Under the pieces are notes generated by a model. The model saw only the letters and a program-made list of their open reading frames with translations. It had not been told where the DNA came from and searched no databases. Position numbers and translations under genes: made by a program. Of a stretch of 64,000 nt of DNA, positions 51,932 to 59,991 are shown one piece after another. Source of the DNA: Sulfurospirillum cavolei. GTDB taxonomy: Bacteria; Campylobacterota; Campylobacteria; Campylobacterales; Sulfurospirillaceae. The stretch lies in NCBI RefSeq assembly GCF_000813325.1, contig NZ_BBQE01000001.1; one strand, written 5' to 3'. The stretch's first letter is position 1; every line of letters begins with the position of its first letter.

Positions 51932-52447
51932 TTAAGACTCTTGCGAAGTCTCTTTAAGGTGTTTTTTGGGATAGTCGAAAAAGAGGATATGTCCGCTCTC
52001 TTCGGTGATTTCGTGAAAATGTTCGACGTCGAAACGAAGGCAAACGATCGCGCACGTCGGGATATTGCTTAAAATTGCGCCGCTAAGGCGTTCGCCGACT
52101 TCGGTAATCGTCGGGTTATGTCCGATGATGAACACGTCGTTGCAGTGATCGTCGATGGATTGAATCAACGAAAGATAGGTTTCAAAGGTACTGTCGTAAA
52201 GTTTTTTCGTATAGATAATCTTCTTTTTGTTGAATTCAACGGCTTTAGCAAGCTCTTTTGCCGTTTTTTCCGAACGTTTGGCAGGGCTTGCGTAAATTGC
52301 GCAGGGCAAAACGTCAAACATCTTCAAACGTTTGCCCATAAAAAGAACGTCGCGCTTGCCTCTTGCGTTTAAAGGTCTCATAAAATCATCGAGCGTTTCG
52401 TCTTTCCAGCTGGATTTGGCATGGCGTATTAAATAAATTTTTTTCAT
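51932..52447 (-). CDS. SixA-like histidine phosphatase
   Basis: 171 aa, histidine phosphatase superfamily branch 1. Catalytic RHAKSSW at residues 8-14, YASPAKRSEKTAKEL with the second arginine, and FIIGHNPTITEVGERL with the second histidine. SixA dephosphorylates HPt domains in two-component relays; an HK/RR pair lies 1.5 kb away but there is no direct link. No signal peptide. Confidence 0.9.
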   Translation of the reverse strand: MKKIYLIRHAKSSWKDETLDDFMRPLNARGKRDVLFMGKRLKMFDVLPCAIYASPAKRSEKTAKELAKAVEFNKKKIIYTKKLYDSTFETYLSLIQSIDDHCNDVFIIGHNPTITEVGERLSGAILSNIPTCAIVCLRFDVEHFHEITEESGHILFFDYPKKHLKETSQES

Positions 52448-52493
52448 CGTTCACCTCACACTTGGTACGTCATTATAACATCGTAATATGATA

Positions 52494-52775
52494 TTAATAT
52501 AAAAAATTCTGCGTGACCCATTGGCGTACCAAGCGTCGGGTAACCGCAAAAAAAGGTAATTCGCTTCGTAGGAAGATTTCCATTTTTTTAAGCGCGTACG
52601 TGTCTAATTGCATCTCGTACGCGAGCGTGTTGAGCATTAAAAGCATTTGGGCTTTGGAGGTCGTATCAAAAGGTTCGTCGCCCTCTTCGTTAAAATAGCG
52701 TTTTTCATCGTATAGTTTGGGGTCGGATACGTAATCCAATTGTAAAAAATCGTCGTCAAGAGACTGAAGGTTCAT
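52494..52775 (-). CDS. Hypothetical protein
   Basis: 93 aa, acidic N-terminus (SLDDDFLQLDYV), then two likely helices (KAQMLLMLNTLAYEMQLDTY, ALKKMEIFLRSELPFFAVTR). No recognised domain, no signal peptide. Starts inside the 3' end of the MFS gene (20-base overlap), so it is probably translated with it. Confidence 0.65.
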   Translation of the reverse strand: MNLQSLDDDFLQLDYVSDPKLYDEKRYFNEEGDEPFDTTSKAQMLLMLNTLAYEMQLDTYALKKMEIFLRSELPFFAVTRRLVRQWVTQNFLY

Positions 52776-53922
52776 GCATCACTCCTTTGGGCATCAGAAA
52801 CGTTAAACAAAATGAAATCGTTGCCAAAAAAGCTCCGATCAAAAAAACGGCGGAGACGGAATAGGTCCAAATAATACCTAAACTAAAAGGCAATAAAACC
52901 GCCGAAATATGGTTGATCGTAAATCCGATACTCGACGTAACGGCAATATCGCGGGCATCGGCAATTTTTTGAAAATAGGTTTTAAGCGCGATCGCGATCG
53001 TAAAAAAAAGATTGTCGATCACGTAAAGCCCTACCGCCATTTCAAGGGATTGTACCATAGCGTATAGGACAAAAATGAGCACGATGGAACCGTATTCGAT
53101 TTTGAGCGAAAGATTTTCGCCGAAACGTTCGATGAGTTTTCCGACGTAAGGAGCGCAGAGCATATTTAAAACAGTATTGACGATAAGTAAAAGAAGCATA
53201 TTTTGGACGCTGAAATGAAAGCGCTCCACGAGCAAAAAGCCCGCAAAAACGACCACGATTTGGCGTCTGGCTCCGGCTAAAAAGGTCAAAACGTAAAAAA
53301 TCCAATATTTTCGACGTAAAAAGAGCCTGTTCTCTTGGATGACGTCGTCTTTAAAATGCGGAAAAACCCTCCACGCAAACAATGCGGCGGCAACGGTGAT
53401 CGCACCGCTTAAAGCATAAATCGCCGTATAACCGACGTTAGCGTATTGCATCAAAACGTATAAAAGTGCCAAGATACCTAAACCTATAAACGACCGGAGG
53501 GAAGAGAGTTTTCCTAAAAACGACGGTGCTTTGTTTTTGTCGATCCACTGTAAACTTAACGAGCTGTGTAAAGTTTCAAGATAATGAAATCCTACGGACA
53601 TCACGATCGTCGTGACGTAAAGTCCGACGGTGGAAGGGAAAAAGCCTGTGAGCATCGTACCGATTCCTAACAGTGCCAATGAAAGATACGCCGCGCTTTG
53701 CTGGCGCAAAAAGATGAGAACAAAGACGATCGTAAATGCCAAAAGGCCGGGAACTTCGCGTAGGCTTTGAAGCAAACCGATTTTTTCGCCGTCGAAACGA
53801 ACGACTTCTACGGCAAAATTGTTGAGCAAAGAGTTCCATGCGCTAAAGGCGACGGGAACGGTGGCGGCTAAAAGGTATAAAAGCCCCTCTCGCGAAGCGA
53901 GAAAAGGCGTTTTAACGTTCAT
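52756..53922 (-). CDS. MFS transporter
   Basis: 388 aa from the ATG at 53922 (MNVKTPF); a longer reading frame to 54090 runs into the response-regulator gene and is rejected. About twelve membrane helices, with basic loops typical of major facilitator proteins, such as LSLQWIDKNKAPSFLGKLSSLRSF between helices. No specific family identified. Overlaps the response regulator stop by 11 bases, so it is co-transcribed with the two-component genes and might be under their control. Confidence 0.85.
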   Translation of the reverse strand: MNVKTPFLASREGLLYLLAATVPVAFSAWNSLLNNFAVEVVRFDGEKIGLLQSLREVPGLLAFTIVFVLIFLRQQSAAYLSLALLGIGTMLTGFFPSTVGLYVTTIVMSVGFHYLETLHSSLSLQWIDKNKAPSFLGKLSSLRSFIGLGILALLYVLMQYANVGYTAIYALSGAITVAAALFAWRVFPHFKDDVIQENRLFLRRKYWIFYVLTFLAGARRQIVVVFAGFLLVERFHFSVQNMLLLLIVNTVLNMLCAPYVGKLIERFGENLSLKIEYGSIVLIFVLYAMVQSLEMAVGLYVIDNLFFTIAIALKTYFQKIADARDIAVTSSIGFTINHISAVLLPFSLGIIWTYSVSAVFLIGAFLATISFCLTFLMPKGVMHEPSVS

Positions 53923-54562
53923 AATTGAGACGATAGCCGACGCCGCCTTGGTTTTCGATGGCTTCTTCGGGTAATTTTTTACGCAAGCGTTTAATGAGGG
54001 CTCGTATGTTTTCGGTCGTCGTGAGTTCTCCGCCCCAAACGTACTGCTCGATACGCTCGAACGTGATGTTTTTATCCAGATTTTTCGCAAAAAGATTGAG
54101 CAGTAAAATCTCTTTTTTCGCCAGTTTTACCTCTTCGCCTCGGTTATCGAGCAATCTTTCATGTTCAACGCAATAGCTAAAGTTTTGGGCAAGGCGAATC
54201 GTATGGGCTTTGGGTTTACACAGACGCTCGATTTTGGTCTCCAATTCGTACATGTAAAACGGTTTTTTGAGGTATTCGTCGCATCCTTTACAGTACGCCT
54301 CTTGAATCGTTTCGAGTTCGACGTTTGCGCTGATAATAATGGCGGGAGTTTCACCGTCCATACTGCGTATTTCTTTCAAAAGCGATAACCCGTCGATGCC
54401 CGGAACGTTAATATCCAAGATATAGCAGTCGTATCCGTTATCGATCGCTTCAAGAGCTTTTTTACCGTTATCGAAAAGATCGACGCGGTATTTTTTATCT
54501 TCGAACGCTTCAACGATGACGTTTGCCAAACGCTCGTTATCCTCGAGTACCAAGATTTTCAT
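53912..54562 (-). CDS. OmpR-family response regulator
   Basis: 216 aa from ATG 54562 (MKILVLEDN); the extra 11 codons upstream in the frame are rejected. Receiver domain with LEDNERL acidic pair, phospho-acceptor Asp in CYILDINVPG (about residue 51), ISAN, and the KKPF lysine; C-terminal winged-helix DNA-binding domain (about 125-216). The start overlaps the histidine kinase stop by four bases. Confidence 0.95.
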   Translation of the reverse strand: MKILVLEDNERLANVIVEAFEDKKYRVDLFDNGKKALEAIDNGYDCYILDINVPGIDGLSLLKEIRSMDGETPAIIISANVELETIQEAYCKGCDEYLKKPFYMYELETKIERLCKPKAHTIRLAQNFSYCVEHERLLDNRGEEVKLAKKEILLLNLFAKNLDKNITFERIEQYVWGGELTTTENIRALIKRLRKKLPEEAIENQGGVGYRLNYER

Positions 54563-56745
54563 ACGCTTCCTTTGTATTTTTGAACAACAATGCACAAGCG
54601 TGCGCCCTGCTCTTTTTGTTCCGCATAAATTTTTCCGCCCATTTTATCTTCGATAATCAGGCGAGCCATGTATAAACCAAAACCGTCGCCGTGTTCTTTG
54701 GTGCTCATAAACGGATTGAAGATCGTCTCCAACGTCTCTAGTTCGATTCCGCAACCGTCGTCTTCGATCGTGAGGTAAATCGACGTTTCGTCGCTTTTGA
54801 GCGTAATCAAAATCACGCCTTCGGTCGGTAGGGTTTCTCTTCGCTTTAGAATACTATCTTTTGCATTATTAACGATATTTAAAATACATTGTTTAAATTC
54901 ATTAGGGTAGCCGAACGCTAAGAGTTTCTCGCGGCATGAATCGTGGATCGTAATGGTAATGTAATTGTATTTAAGATTGTGGTTGACGACCTCGAGCATG
55001 GTTTCGACGGCTTCTTTAACGTCAAAAGCACTTTGCCTCGTCGAAGGTTTGATGAACTGTCTAAAATCGTCGATGGTGCGCGACATGTACTTAACTTGCG
55101 TCATAATGTCGTCGACGAATTTTTGCGTATCGGCTTCGTCAAGCACTTTTTTACGGCGTTTATAGATCAACTCTTGCGCAATCGCCGAAATCTCGACCAA
55201 GGGCGTTTTCCATTGGTGTGCGATACTGGCGATCATTTCACCGACTTCGGACTGTTTGGAACGTTGCACGACGAATTGTTCGTGGCGTTTGTGTTCGGTG
55301 TCGATCTTTTTCTTTTCGGTGATGTCGGTCATAATGGTAACAACGCCCGCTTCGAGGTTTTTTTCGTCGGTATAGTAAGTACGCCTAATCGCAAAAGTTT
55401 TTTTCTCATGATGCGGAAATTGGATTTCGATTTCGGTGCTGTTGGGATTATTGAGCGGTACGTTTTGAATCTGATCGCAGATAGAGGGCATGACTTCTTG
55501 GATGTTACGCCCGACGATATCCCATTTGTCTCTCCCGACGATTTCGCATAAAAGTTCGTTACATCCTAAAACGGTTCCGTCGTTGGCTTTCCAAAAAATC
55601 GCACTTTGAATGTTATTCAAAAGAACGTAGTCAAGCTTGCTTTGCCTGAGTTGCTCTTTCTCCAAAGAGATACGTTTGATAATGTTTAAGACGAGAATCG
55701 TCGTGAGCAAAAGGAGCAAGGGCATCAAAGTAAAGGCGTTCTCGACGAATTTTTGGTGTTTTTCGTAAAAACTTTTCACGCCGTTAATCACGACGGAAGG
55801 GCTTGGGATGTCGCTTGTCGAAAGACCGAATTTTTTCAGTACGAGGTTATCGAAAAAATAGTTATTCGAAGGCGTACTGACGGGAAGAGAGCTGATTTTT
55901 TTGCCGGAGATAATCTCAAAAGCCCTTTTAGCCGCCAAATAGCCCTGCTCGTAGGGATCGACCATATAGCCTCCGATGACGCCCTCGCCGACATGAATAC
56001 GGTTGAGTGCGAATACGGGGTATTTGGAACGTTGGAAGAAAGATTGTACGCGATGATAGGGAATATAGTTTCCGTACATGTCACGGTAAAAACTGGTAAA
56101 TAAGATGACGCTGTGCTTGGGTAATTTATCGATTTTTTCGTCAATGGTCTTAAAATCGATTTTATTGTCGAAAACGATGCGTACTTTATCTTGAAAGTGG
56201 CTCGATTCTTCGACGATTTGGTCTTTAATCACCAACGAAGAATAAGCATCGTCGCTCATAATATAAATCATTTTGGTTGCGGGGAAAAGGGTTTGGATGA
56301 GTTCTAAGTTTTTGCGTATATCTTTGTATTCGACGATACCGGTGACGTATTGTTTAAGATACGGCGTAATGTCTTTGGGATTGAAATTTTCGACGCCGCA
56401 AAAGACTATCGGTGTATTGGGAAACAATTCACGATGGTATTTTAAAGCAAATTCATAGGCGTAGTTATCGGCTGCAATGATTGCTTTATAGGTGCGATCG
56501 CGAAATTTTTTGCGGTAAAGGTCCAATAATTCGTCGAAGTAGTTTTGCGATTCGATTTTTTTACTGTCCATGTATTGGGTCGTCAGTTCGTATTCGGGGT
56601 GTTTTTTCATGACGTCTTCAACGCCGCTTGAGATTCCATCCGTCCATTTCAGCCCTTTATTGTACGAATGAAGCAATAAAATTTCGTTCCCGAATAAAAA
56701 AGAGCTATAAAAAAACAATCCAATTATTATTTTTAAGATATTCAT
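54559..56745 (-). CDS. Sensor histidine kinase with periplasmic ABC-substrate-binding-like sensor domain
   Basis: 728 aa. Signal peptide (about 1-18), a periplasmic region of the ABC substrate-binding (peripla) type (about 20-320), one membrane helix (about 340-358), a PAS domain (about 385-500), a HisKA-like phospho-site SIAHQWKTPL (His near 530), and an HATPase domain with NIVNNAKDSI and DDGCGI. The phosphate acceptor context HQWKTPL fits a hybrid-free kinase of the HPK4-like group. It is divergent from the DASS transporter, so it may sense a C4-dicarboxylate or another ligand and act through the neighbouring response regulator. Confidence 0.92.
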   Translation of the reverse strand: MNILKIIIGLFFYSSFLFGNEILLLHSYNKGLKWTDGISSGVEDVMKKHPEYELTTQYMDSKKIESQNYFDELLDLYRKKFRDRTYKAIIAADNYAYEFALKYHRELFPNTPIVFCGVENFNPKDITPYLKQYVTGIVEYKDIRKNLELIQTLFPATKMIYIMSDDAYSSLVIKDQIVEESSHFQDKVRIVFDNKIDFKTIDEKIDKLPKHSVILFTSFYRDMYGNYIPYHRVQSFFQRSKYPVFALNRIHVGEGVIGGYMVDPYEQGYLAAKRAFEIISGKKISSLPVSTPSNNYFFDNLVLKKFGLSTSDIPSPSVVINGVKSFYEKHQKFVENAFTLMPLLLLLTTILVLNIIKRISLEKEQLRQSKLDYVLLNNIQSAIFWKANDGTVLGCNELLCEIVGRDKWDIVGRNIQEVMPSICDQIQNVPLNNPNSTEIEIQFPHHEKKTFAIRRTYYTDEKNLEAGVVTIMTDITEKKKIDTEHKRHEQFVVQRSKQSEVGEMIASIAHQWKTPLVEISAIAQELIYKRRKKVLDEADTQKFVDDIMTQVKYMSRTIDDFRQFIKPSTRQSAFDVKEAVETMLEVVNHNLKYNYITITIHDSCREKLLAFGYPNEFKQCILNIVNNAKDSILKRRETLPTEGVILITLKSDETSIYLTIEDDGCGIELETLETIFNPFMSTKEHGDGFGLYMARLIIEDKMGGKIYAEQKEQGARLCIVVQKYKGSV

Positions 56746-56810
56746 AAGTTTCCAGCTATTTTTTTTACCATTTTAGCAAAAAAGTCTCATTTATATCTCT
56801 TTTCTACGCC

Positions 56811-56816
56811 TATAAT
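56811..56816 (+). promoter_or_regulatory. Candidate -10 box for the DASS transporter gene
   Basis: TATAAT 56 bases before the ATG. The following leader carries TTACT...AGTAA, a weak dyad that may be a regulator site, and GGAGG at 56861-56865. Confidence 0.5.
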
Positions 56817-56871
56817 TACGTCAGTCTTACTTATGAGATGTTGAGTAAAAATTATTTAATGGAGGTTTTAC

Positions 56872-58281
56872 ATGTCAAAACAAGCCATTTCAATGCTGGT
56901 TCCGGTATTGGTAATGTTGGTTGTTTGGTTTCTTCCGGCACCTGAAGGGTTAAGTGCGAATGCTTGGCACTTTATGGCTATTTTCTTGGGTGTCGTCGTA
57001 GGTCTCGTTTTAGAGCCCGTTCCGGCTGCTCTTGTGGGTCTTGTAGGCGTATGTTTGGTTGCCCTTATGGGTATTATCGATCCAAAGCCTGCCGAAGGTA
57101 TCAAATGGGCACTTTCCGGTTTCTCTAACTCTATTATTTGGTTAATCTTTGCAGCTTTTATGTTTGCGGCGGGTTATCAAAAAACGGGACTCGGAAAGAG
57201 AATTTCTCTTATTATGGTTAAGTTTATGGGCAAAAGCTCACTCGGTCTTGGCTATGCGGTAGCGTTTGCCGACCTTTTGCTTGCTCCTTTTATGCCTTCC
57301 AATACGGCACGTAGCGGCGGTACGATTTTCCCTATCGCGATTAACATTCCTCAAATTTTCAACTCTCTCCCCGATAACGAGCCGCGCAAACTCGGTTCGT
57401 ATATTACGTGGGTAGCGATGGCTGCGACATGCGTTACGAGTTCAATGTTCTTAACGGCTCTCGCACCGAACCTACTAGCCGTCGATTTGATCGCTAAAAG
57501 TGCTAAAGTCTCTATCGAATGGGGTGCTTGGGCAAAAGTGATGATTCCTTTGATGTTACCGCTTTTCCTATTGACTCCGTTGTTGGCGTATATTGTTTAT
57601 CCTCCGACACAAAAACAATCTCCCGAAGCACCGATTTGGGCGGCAAACGAGCTTAAAAAAATGGGATCGGTTACGTTTAAAGAGATCATGATGTTGCTCT
57701 TTGCGGTTCTTGCGCTCGTCCTTTGGATTTTCGGTAAAGAATTGAGCGTCGACGCTACGACTGCGGCCGTTTCCATCGTTGCTTTAATGGTTCTTTGCAA
57801 AGTTATCTCTTGGGAAGACGTTATCGGTAACAAAGGCGCTTGGAACGTTCTCGTATGGTTCTCCACGTTGGTTGCGCTTGCAGGCGGTTTGGGTAAAGTC
57901 GGTATCTTGAAATGGATCGGAACGATGGCGGAAAGTTCTTTAACGGGTCTTTCTCCGATGGCGTTAATGATCTCGATGATTATCGTATTTTTCATCCTTC
58001 ACTATTTCTTTGCGAGCGTTACGGCACACGTTTCCGCGTTGGTTCCGGTTTTCGCATTGATTGCCGTTAAATTTATTGCGCCGGATCAATTGCCTGCGTT
58101 TATGATTTTACTTGCCGGTTCACTCGGTATCATGGGTATCATCACTCCGTACGGTACGGGTCCTTCTCCGATTTGGTACGGTGCAGGTTATATCTCTCAA
58201 GCCAGATGGTGGGCTTTAGGCGCGCTTTTTGCCGCAATCTATCTTGCCGTCTTGTTGGTAGGCGTTTTCCTTTTCGTCTAA
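56872..58281 (+). CDS. DASS family anion (C4-dicarboxylate) transporter
   Basis: 469 aa with about eleven to twelve membrane helices. Family signatures: SNTARSGGTIFPIAINI (substrate/sodium SNT motif) near residue 140 and the second repeat GIITPYGTGPSPIWYGAGYI near 420. Closest by layout to 2-oxoglutarate/malate and fumarate/succinate carriers. Strong GGAGG ribosome-binding site; the ATG overlaps a one-mismatch copy of the 12-base word. Located upstream of class I fumarase genes, consistent with malate or fumarate uptake. Confidence 0.92.
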   Translation: MSKQAISMLVPVLVMLVVWFLPAPEGLSANAWHFMAIFLGVVVGLVLEPVPAALVGLVGVCLVALMGIIDPKPAEGIKWALSGFSNSIIWLIFAAFMFAAGYQKTGLGKRISLIMVKFMGKSSLGLGYAVAFADLLLAPFMPSNTARSGGTIFPIAINIPQIFNSLPDNEPRKLGSYITWVAMAATCVTSSMFLTALAPNLLAVDLIAKSAKVSIEWGAWAKVMIPLMLPLFLLTPLLAYIVYPPTQKQSPEAPIWAANELKKMGSVTFKEIMMLLFAVLALVLWIFGKELSVDATTAAVSIVALMVLCKVISWEDVIGNKGAWNVLVWFSTLVALAGGLGKVGILKWIGTMAESSLTGLSPMALMISMIIVFFILHYFFASVTAHVSALVPVFALIAVKFIAPDQLPAFMILLAGSLGIMGIITPYGTGPSPIWYGAGYISQARWWALGALFAAIYLAVLLVGVFLFV

Positions 58282-58298
58282 CACATTAAAAGTACGCA

Positions 58299-58328
58299 AC
58301 CCCGAAGCGATTCGGGGTGTGCATTTTT
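58299..58328 (+). terminator. Terminator after the DASS transporter gene
   Basis: Stem ACCCCGAA / TTCGGGGT with a GCGA loop, followed by GTGCATTTTT. Confidence 0.8.
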
Positions 58329-58354
58329 ACGAATCTTTACATGTAAGGATTCGT
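58329..58354. repeat. 26-base near-perfect palindrome centred on ACATGT
   Basis: ACGAATCTTTAC joined to ATGTAAGGATTCGT, one mismatch. Its centre is ACATGT, the core of the window-wide 12-base word, and it sits directly behind a terminator. Confidence 0.6.
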
Positions 58355-58399
58355 AGAGGTGCCCTCCTTTTAAATGTAAACTCTAAACTAGCACCTCTA
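58354..58399. repeat. Inverted repeat TAGAGGTGC ... GCACCTCTA
   Basis: Nine-base arms 28 bases apart, ending just upstream of a TACAAT box at 58413-58418. Could be an operator or looped structure controlling the fumarase genes. Confidence 0.45.
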
Positions 58400-58412
58400 C
58401 TTTACTTTTGGG

Positions 58413-58418
58413 TACAAT
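58413..58418 (+). promoter_or_regulatory. Candidate -10 box for the fumarase genes
   Basis: TACAAT, 73 bases before the ATG at 58492. Confidence 0.45.
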
Positions 58419-58491
58419 AGAATTGATTAAATGGTTTGCGCAAGCGATTTGATCAGTTCTATTCAAAATCAAACTTTTTCGGAGATGAAAA

Positions 58492-59343
58492 ATGAGAGAG
58501 ATTAAGTACGAAGATATCGTCAAGAGCGTCAAGGATATGATCCTTTACAGTGCGACAAACTTGCCTAAAGATGCTTATAAAGCATTGCAAAGTGCCTACG
58601 ACACGGAAAAAAGCGAAGTGTGTAGACAAGTCTTGAAGCAAATTTTAGAGAATGCGGATATTGCCGCGAATGAAGCGCGACCGCTTTGTCAAGACACCGG
58701 ATTGGCCGTCTTTTTCGTTAAAGTCGGCGAAGACGTCAAAGTCGTCGGAGGCAGCTTGAAAAAAGCGATCAACGAAGGAACGGAGCAAGGCTATAAAGAG
58801 GGTTATTTACGTGCTTCTACCTGTCATTGGGATACGCGCGCAAACCTTAAAGACGAAGTCGGCTACAACCTTCCGGCGATCATTCACTTCGATATCGTCG
58901 AAGGCGATAAAATCGAAATCGAATACGCCGCCAAAGGCGGCGGTTCCGAGAACGTCTCTCGCGCGACCGTATTTCCTCCCGCAAAAGGTAGAAAAGGCAT
59001 TATCGAATACGTTAAACAAGTGATTTCCGATGCGGGTCCAAACCCGTGCCCTCCGCTTACGGTCGGTGTCGGTATCGGCGGTACGTTTGAAAAAGCCGTT
59101 ATCTCTTCTAAACATGCGCTCTTTAGAGAGTTGGGAAGTAAAAATCCCGATCCGGTACTCGAATCCATGGAAGAAGAGTTGATGCATCTTCTCAATAACT
59201 TGGGTATCGGTGCTATGGGAATGGGTGGAACCAATACCGTTCTTGGTGTTCACATCGAAAAAAATCCTTGCCATATCGCAAGTTTACCCGTGAGCGTCAA
59301 CGTTCAATGCCACAGCTCACGCCATATGCACATTACGCTATAA
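58492..59343 (+). CDS. Class I fumarate hydratase, alpha subunit
   Basis: 283 aa, one half of the oxygen-sensitive [4Fe-4S] class I fumarase (the two parts are separate genes here). Cluster cysteines are in RPLCQDTGLAVFF, GPNPCPPLTVGVGIGG and VQCHSSRHMH. Interconverts fumarate and malate. AGGAG-like GGAGATG region precedes the ATG. Thirteen bases separate it from the beta gene. Related L(+)-tartrate dehydratases share the fold, so specificity is inferred from the neighbouring transporter. Confidence 0.92.
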   Translation: MREIKYEDIVKSVKDMILYSATNLPKDAYKALQSAYDTEKSEVCRQVLKQILENADIAANEARPLCQDTGLAVFFVKVGEDVKVVGGSLKKAINEGTEQGYKEGYLRASTCHWDTRANLKDEVGYNLPAIIHFDIVEGDKIEIEYAAKGGGSENVSRATVFPPAKGRKGIIEYVKQVISDAGPNPCPPLTVGVGIGGTFEKAVISSKHALFRELGSKNPDPVLESMEEELMHLLNNLGIGAMGMGGTNTVLGVHIEKNPCHIASLPVSVNVQCHSSRHMHITL

Positions 59344-59355
59344 GAAGGAATTACA

Positions 59356-59919
59356 ATGAGCAAAACTTATCATTTAACGGCACCGCTTAGCGAAGCAGAC
59401 GTCATTCAACTTAAAGCAGGCGATATTGTTTATTTAACGGGCGTTGTTTACACGGCACGCGATGCGGCACACAAAAAATTGGTGGATCTTTTAGATGCGG
59501 GTCAAGCCCTTCCTTTCGATATGAACGGCGCGGTTATCTATTTCGTCGGACCGACTCCTCCCAAACCGGGCGATCCGATCGGCAGTGCGGGACCAACAAC
59601 CAGTTATAGAATGGACTCCTACTCTCCAAAACTTATCAATGAGCAAGGGCTTAAAGGTATGATCGGCAAAGGTAAACGTAACCAAGACGTGATCGATGCA
59701 TGTGTTAAATCCAAAGCGATTTATTTCGGTGCGACGGGTGGTGCGGGTGCGCTTCTAGCACGTCAAATCAAAAAAGCGGAAGTGATCGCTTATCCGGAAC
59801 TAGGTCCTGAAGCGATTCGCAGACTCGAAGTCGTCGATTTTCCTTTAACCGTTATTAACGACACGTTCGGAGCCGATCTTTATAAAATGGGTCGCGCGCA
59901 ATACGAAGTTTTCGAATAA
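59356..59919 (+). CDS. Class I fumarate hydratase, beta subunit
   Basis: 187 aa, Fe-S hydro-lyase beta domain. Typical text: LKAGDIVYLTGVVYTARDAAHKK, YFVGPTPPKPGDPIGSAGPTTSYRMD, KGKRNQDVIDAC, and YFGATGGAGALLARQIK. Binds substrate with the alpha subunit. Preceded by AAGGAATTACA and followed by a strong terminator. Confidence 0.93.
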   Translation: MSKTYHLTAPLSEADVIQLKAGDIVYLTGVVYTARDAAHKKLVDLLDAGQALPFDMNGAVIYFVGPTPPKPGDPIGSAGPTTSYRMDSYSPKLINEQGLKGMIGKGKRNQDVIDACVKSKAIYFGATGGAGALLARQIKKAEVIAYPELGPEAIRRLEVVDFPLTVINDTFGADLYKMGRAQYEVFE

Positions 59920-59945
59920 ACCCCTCTTCTTTACCTAATCACTTG

Positions 59946-59978
59946 CAAGAGGTACGCTTAAACGTGCCTCTTGTTTGA
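59946..59978 (+). terminator. Terminator after the fumarase operon
   Basis: Eleven-base stem CAAGAGGTACG / CGTGCCTCTTG with one G-T pair and a six-base loop, followed by TTTG. It separates the convergent PilZ-type gene. Confidence 0.8.
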
Positions 59979-59991
59979 ACGCTTCACGCTT

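Noticed and set aside
53923..54090. Extended N-terminus of the MFS protein
   Set aside because: The extra 56 codons overlap the response regulator and read as basic, serine-rich text; the ATG at 53922 starts just before the first membrane segment.
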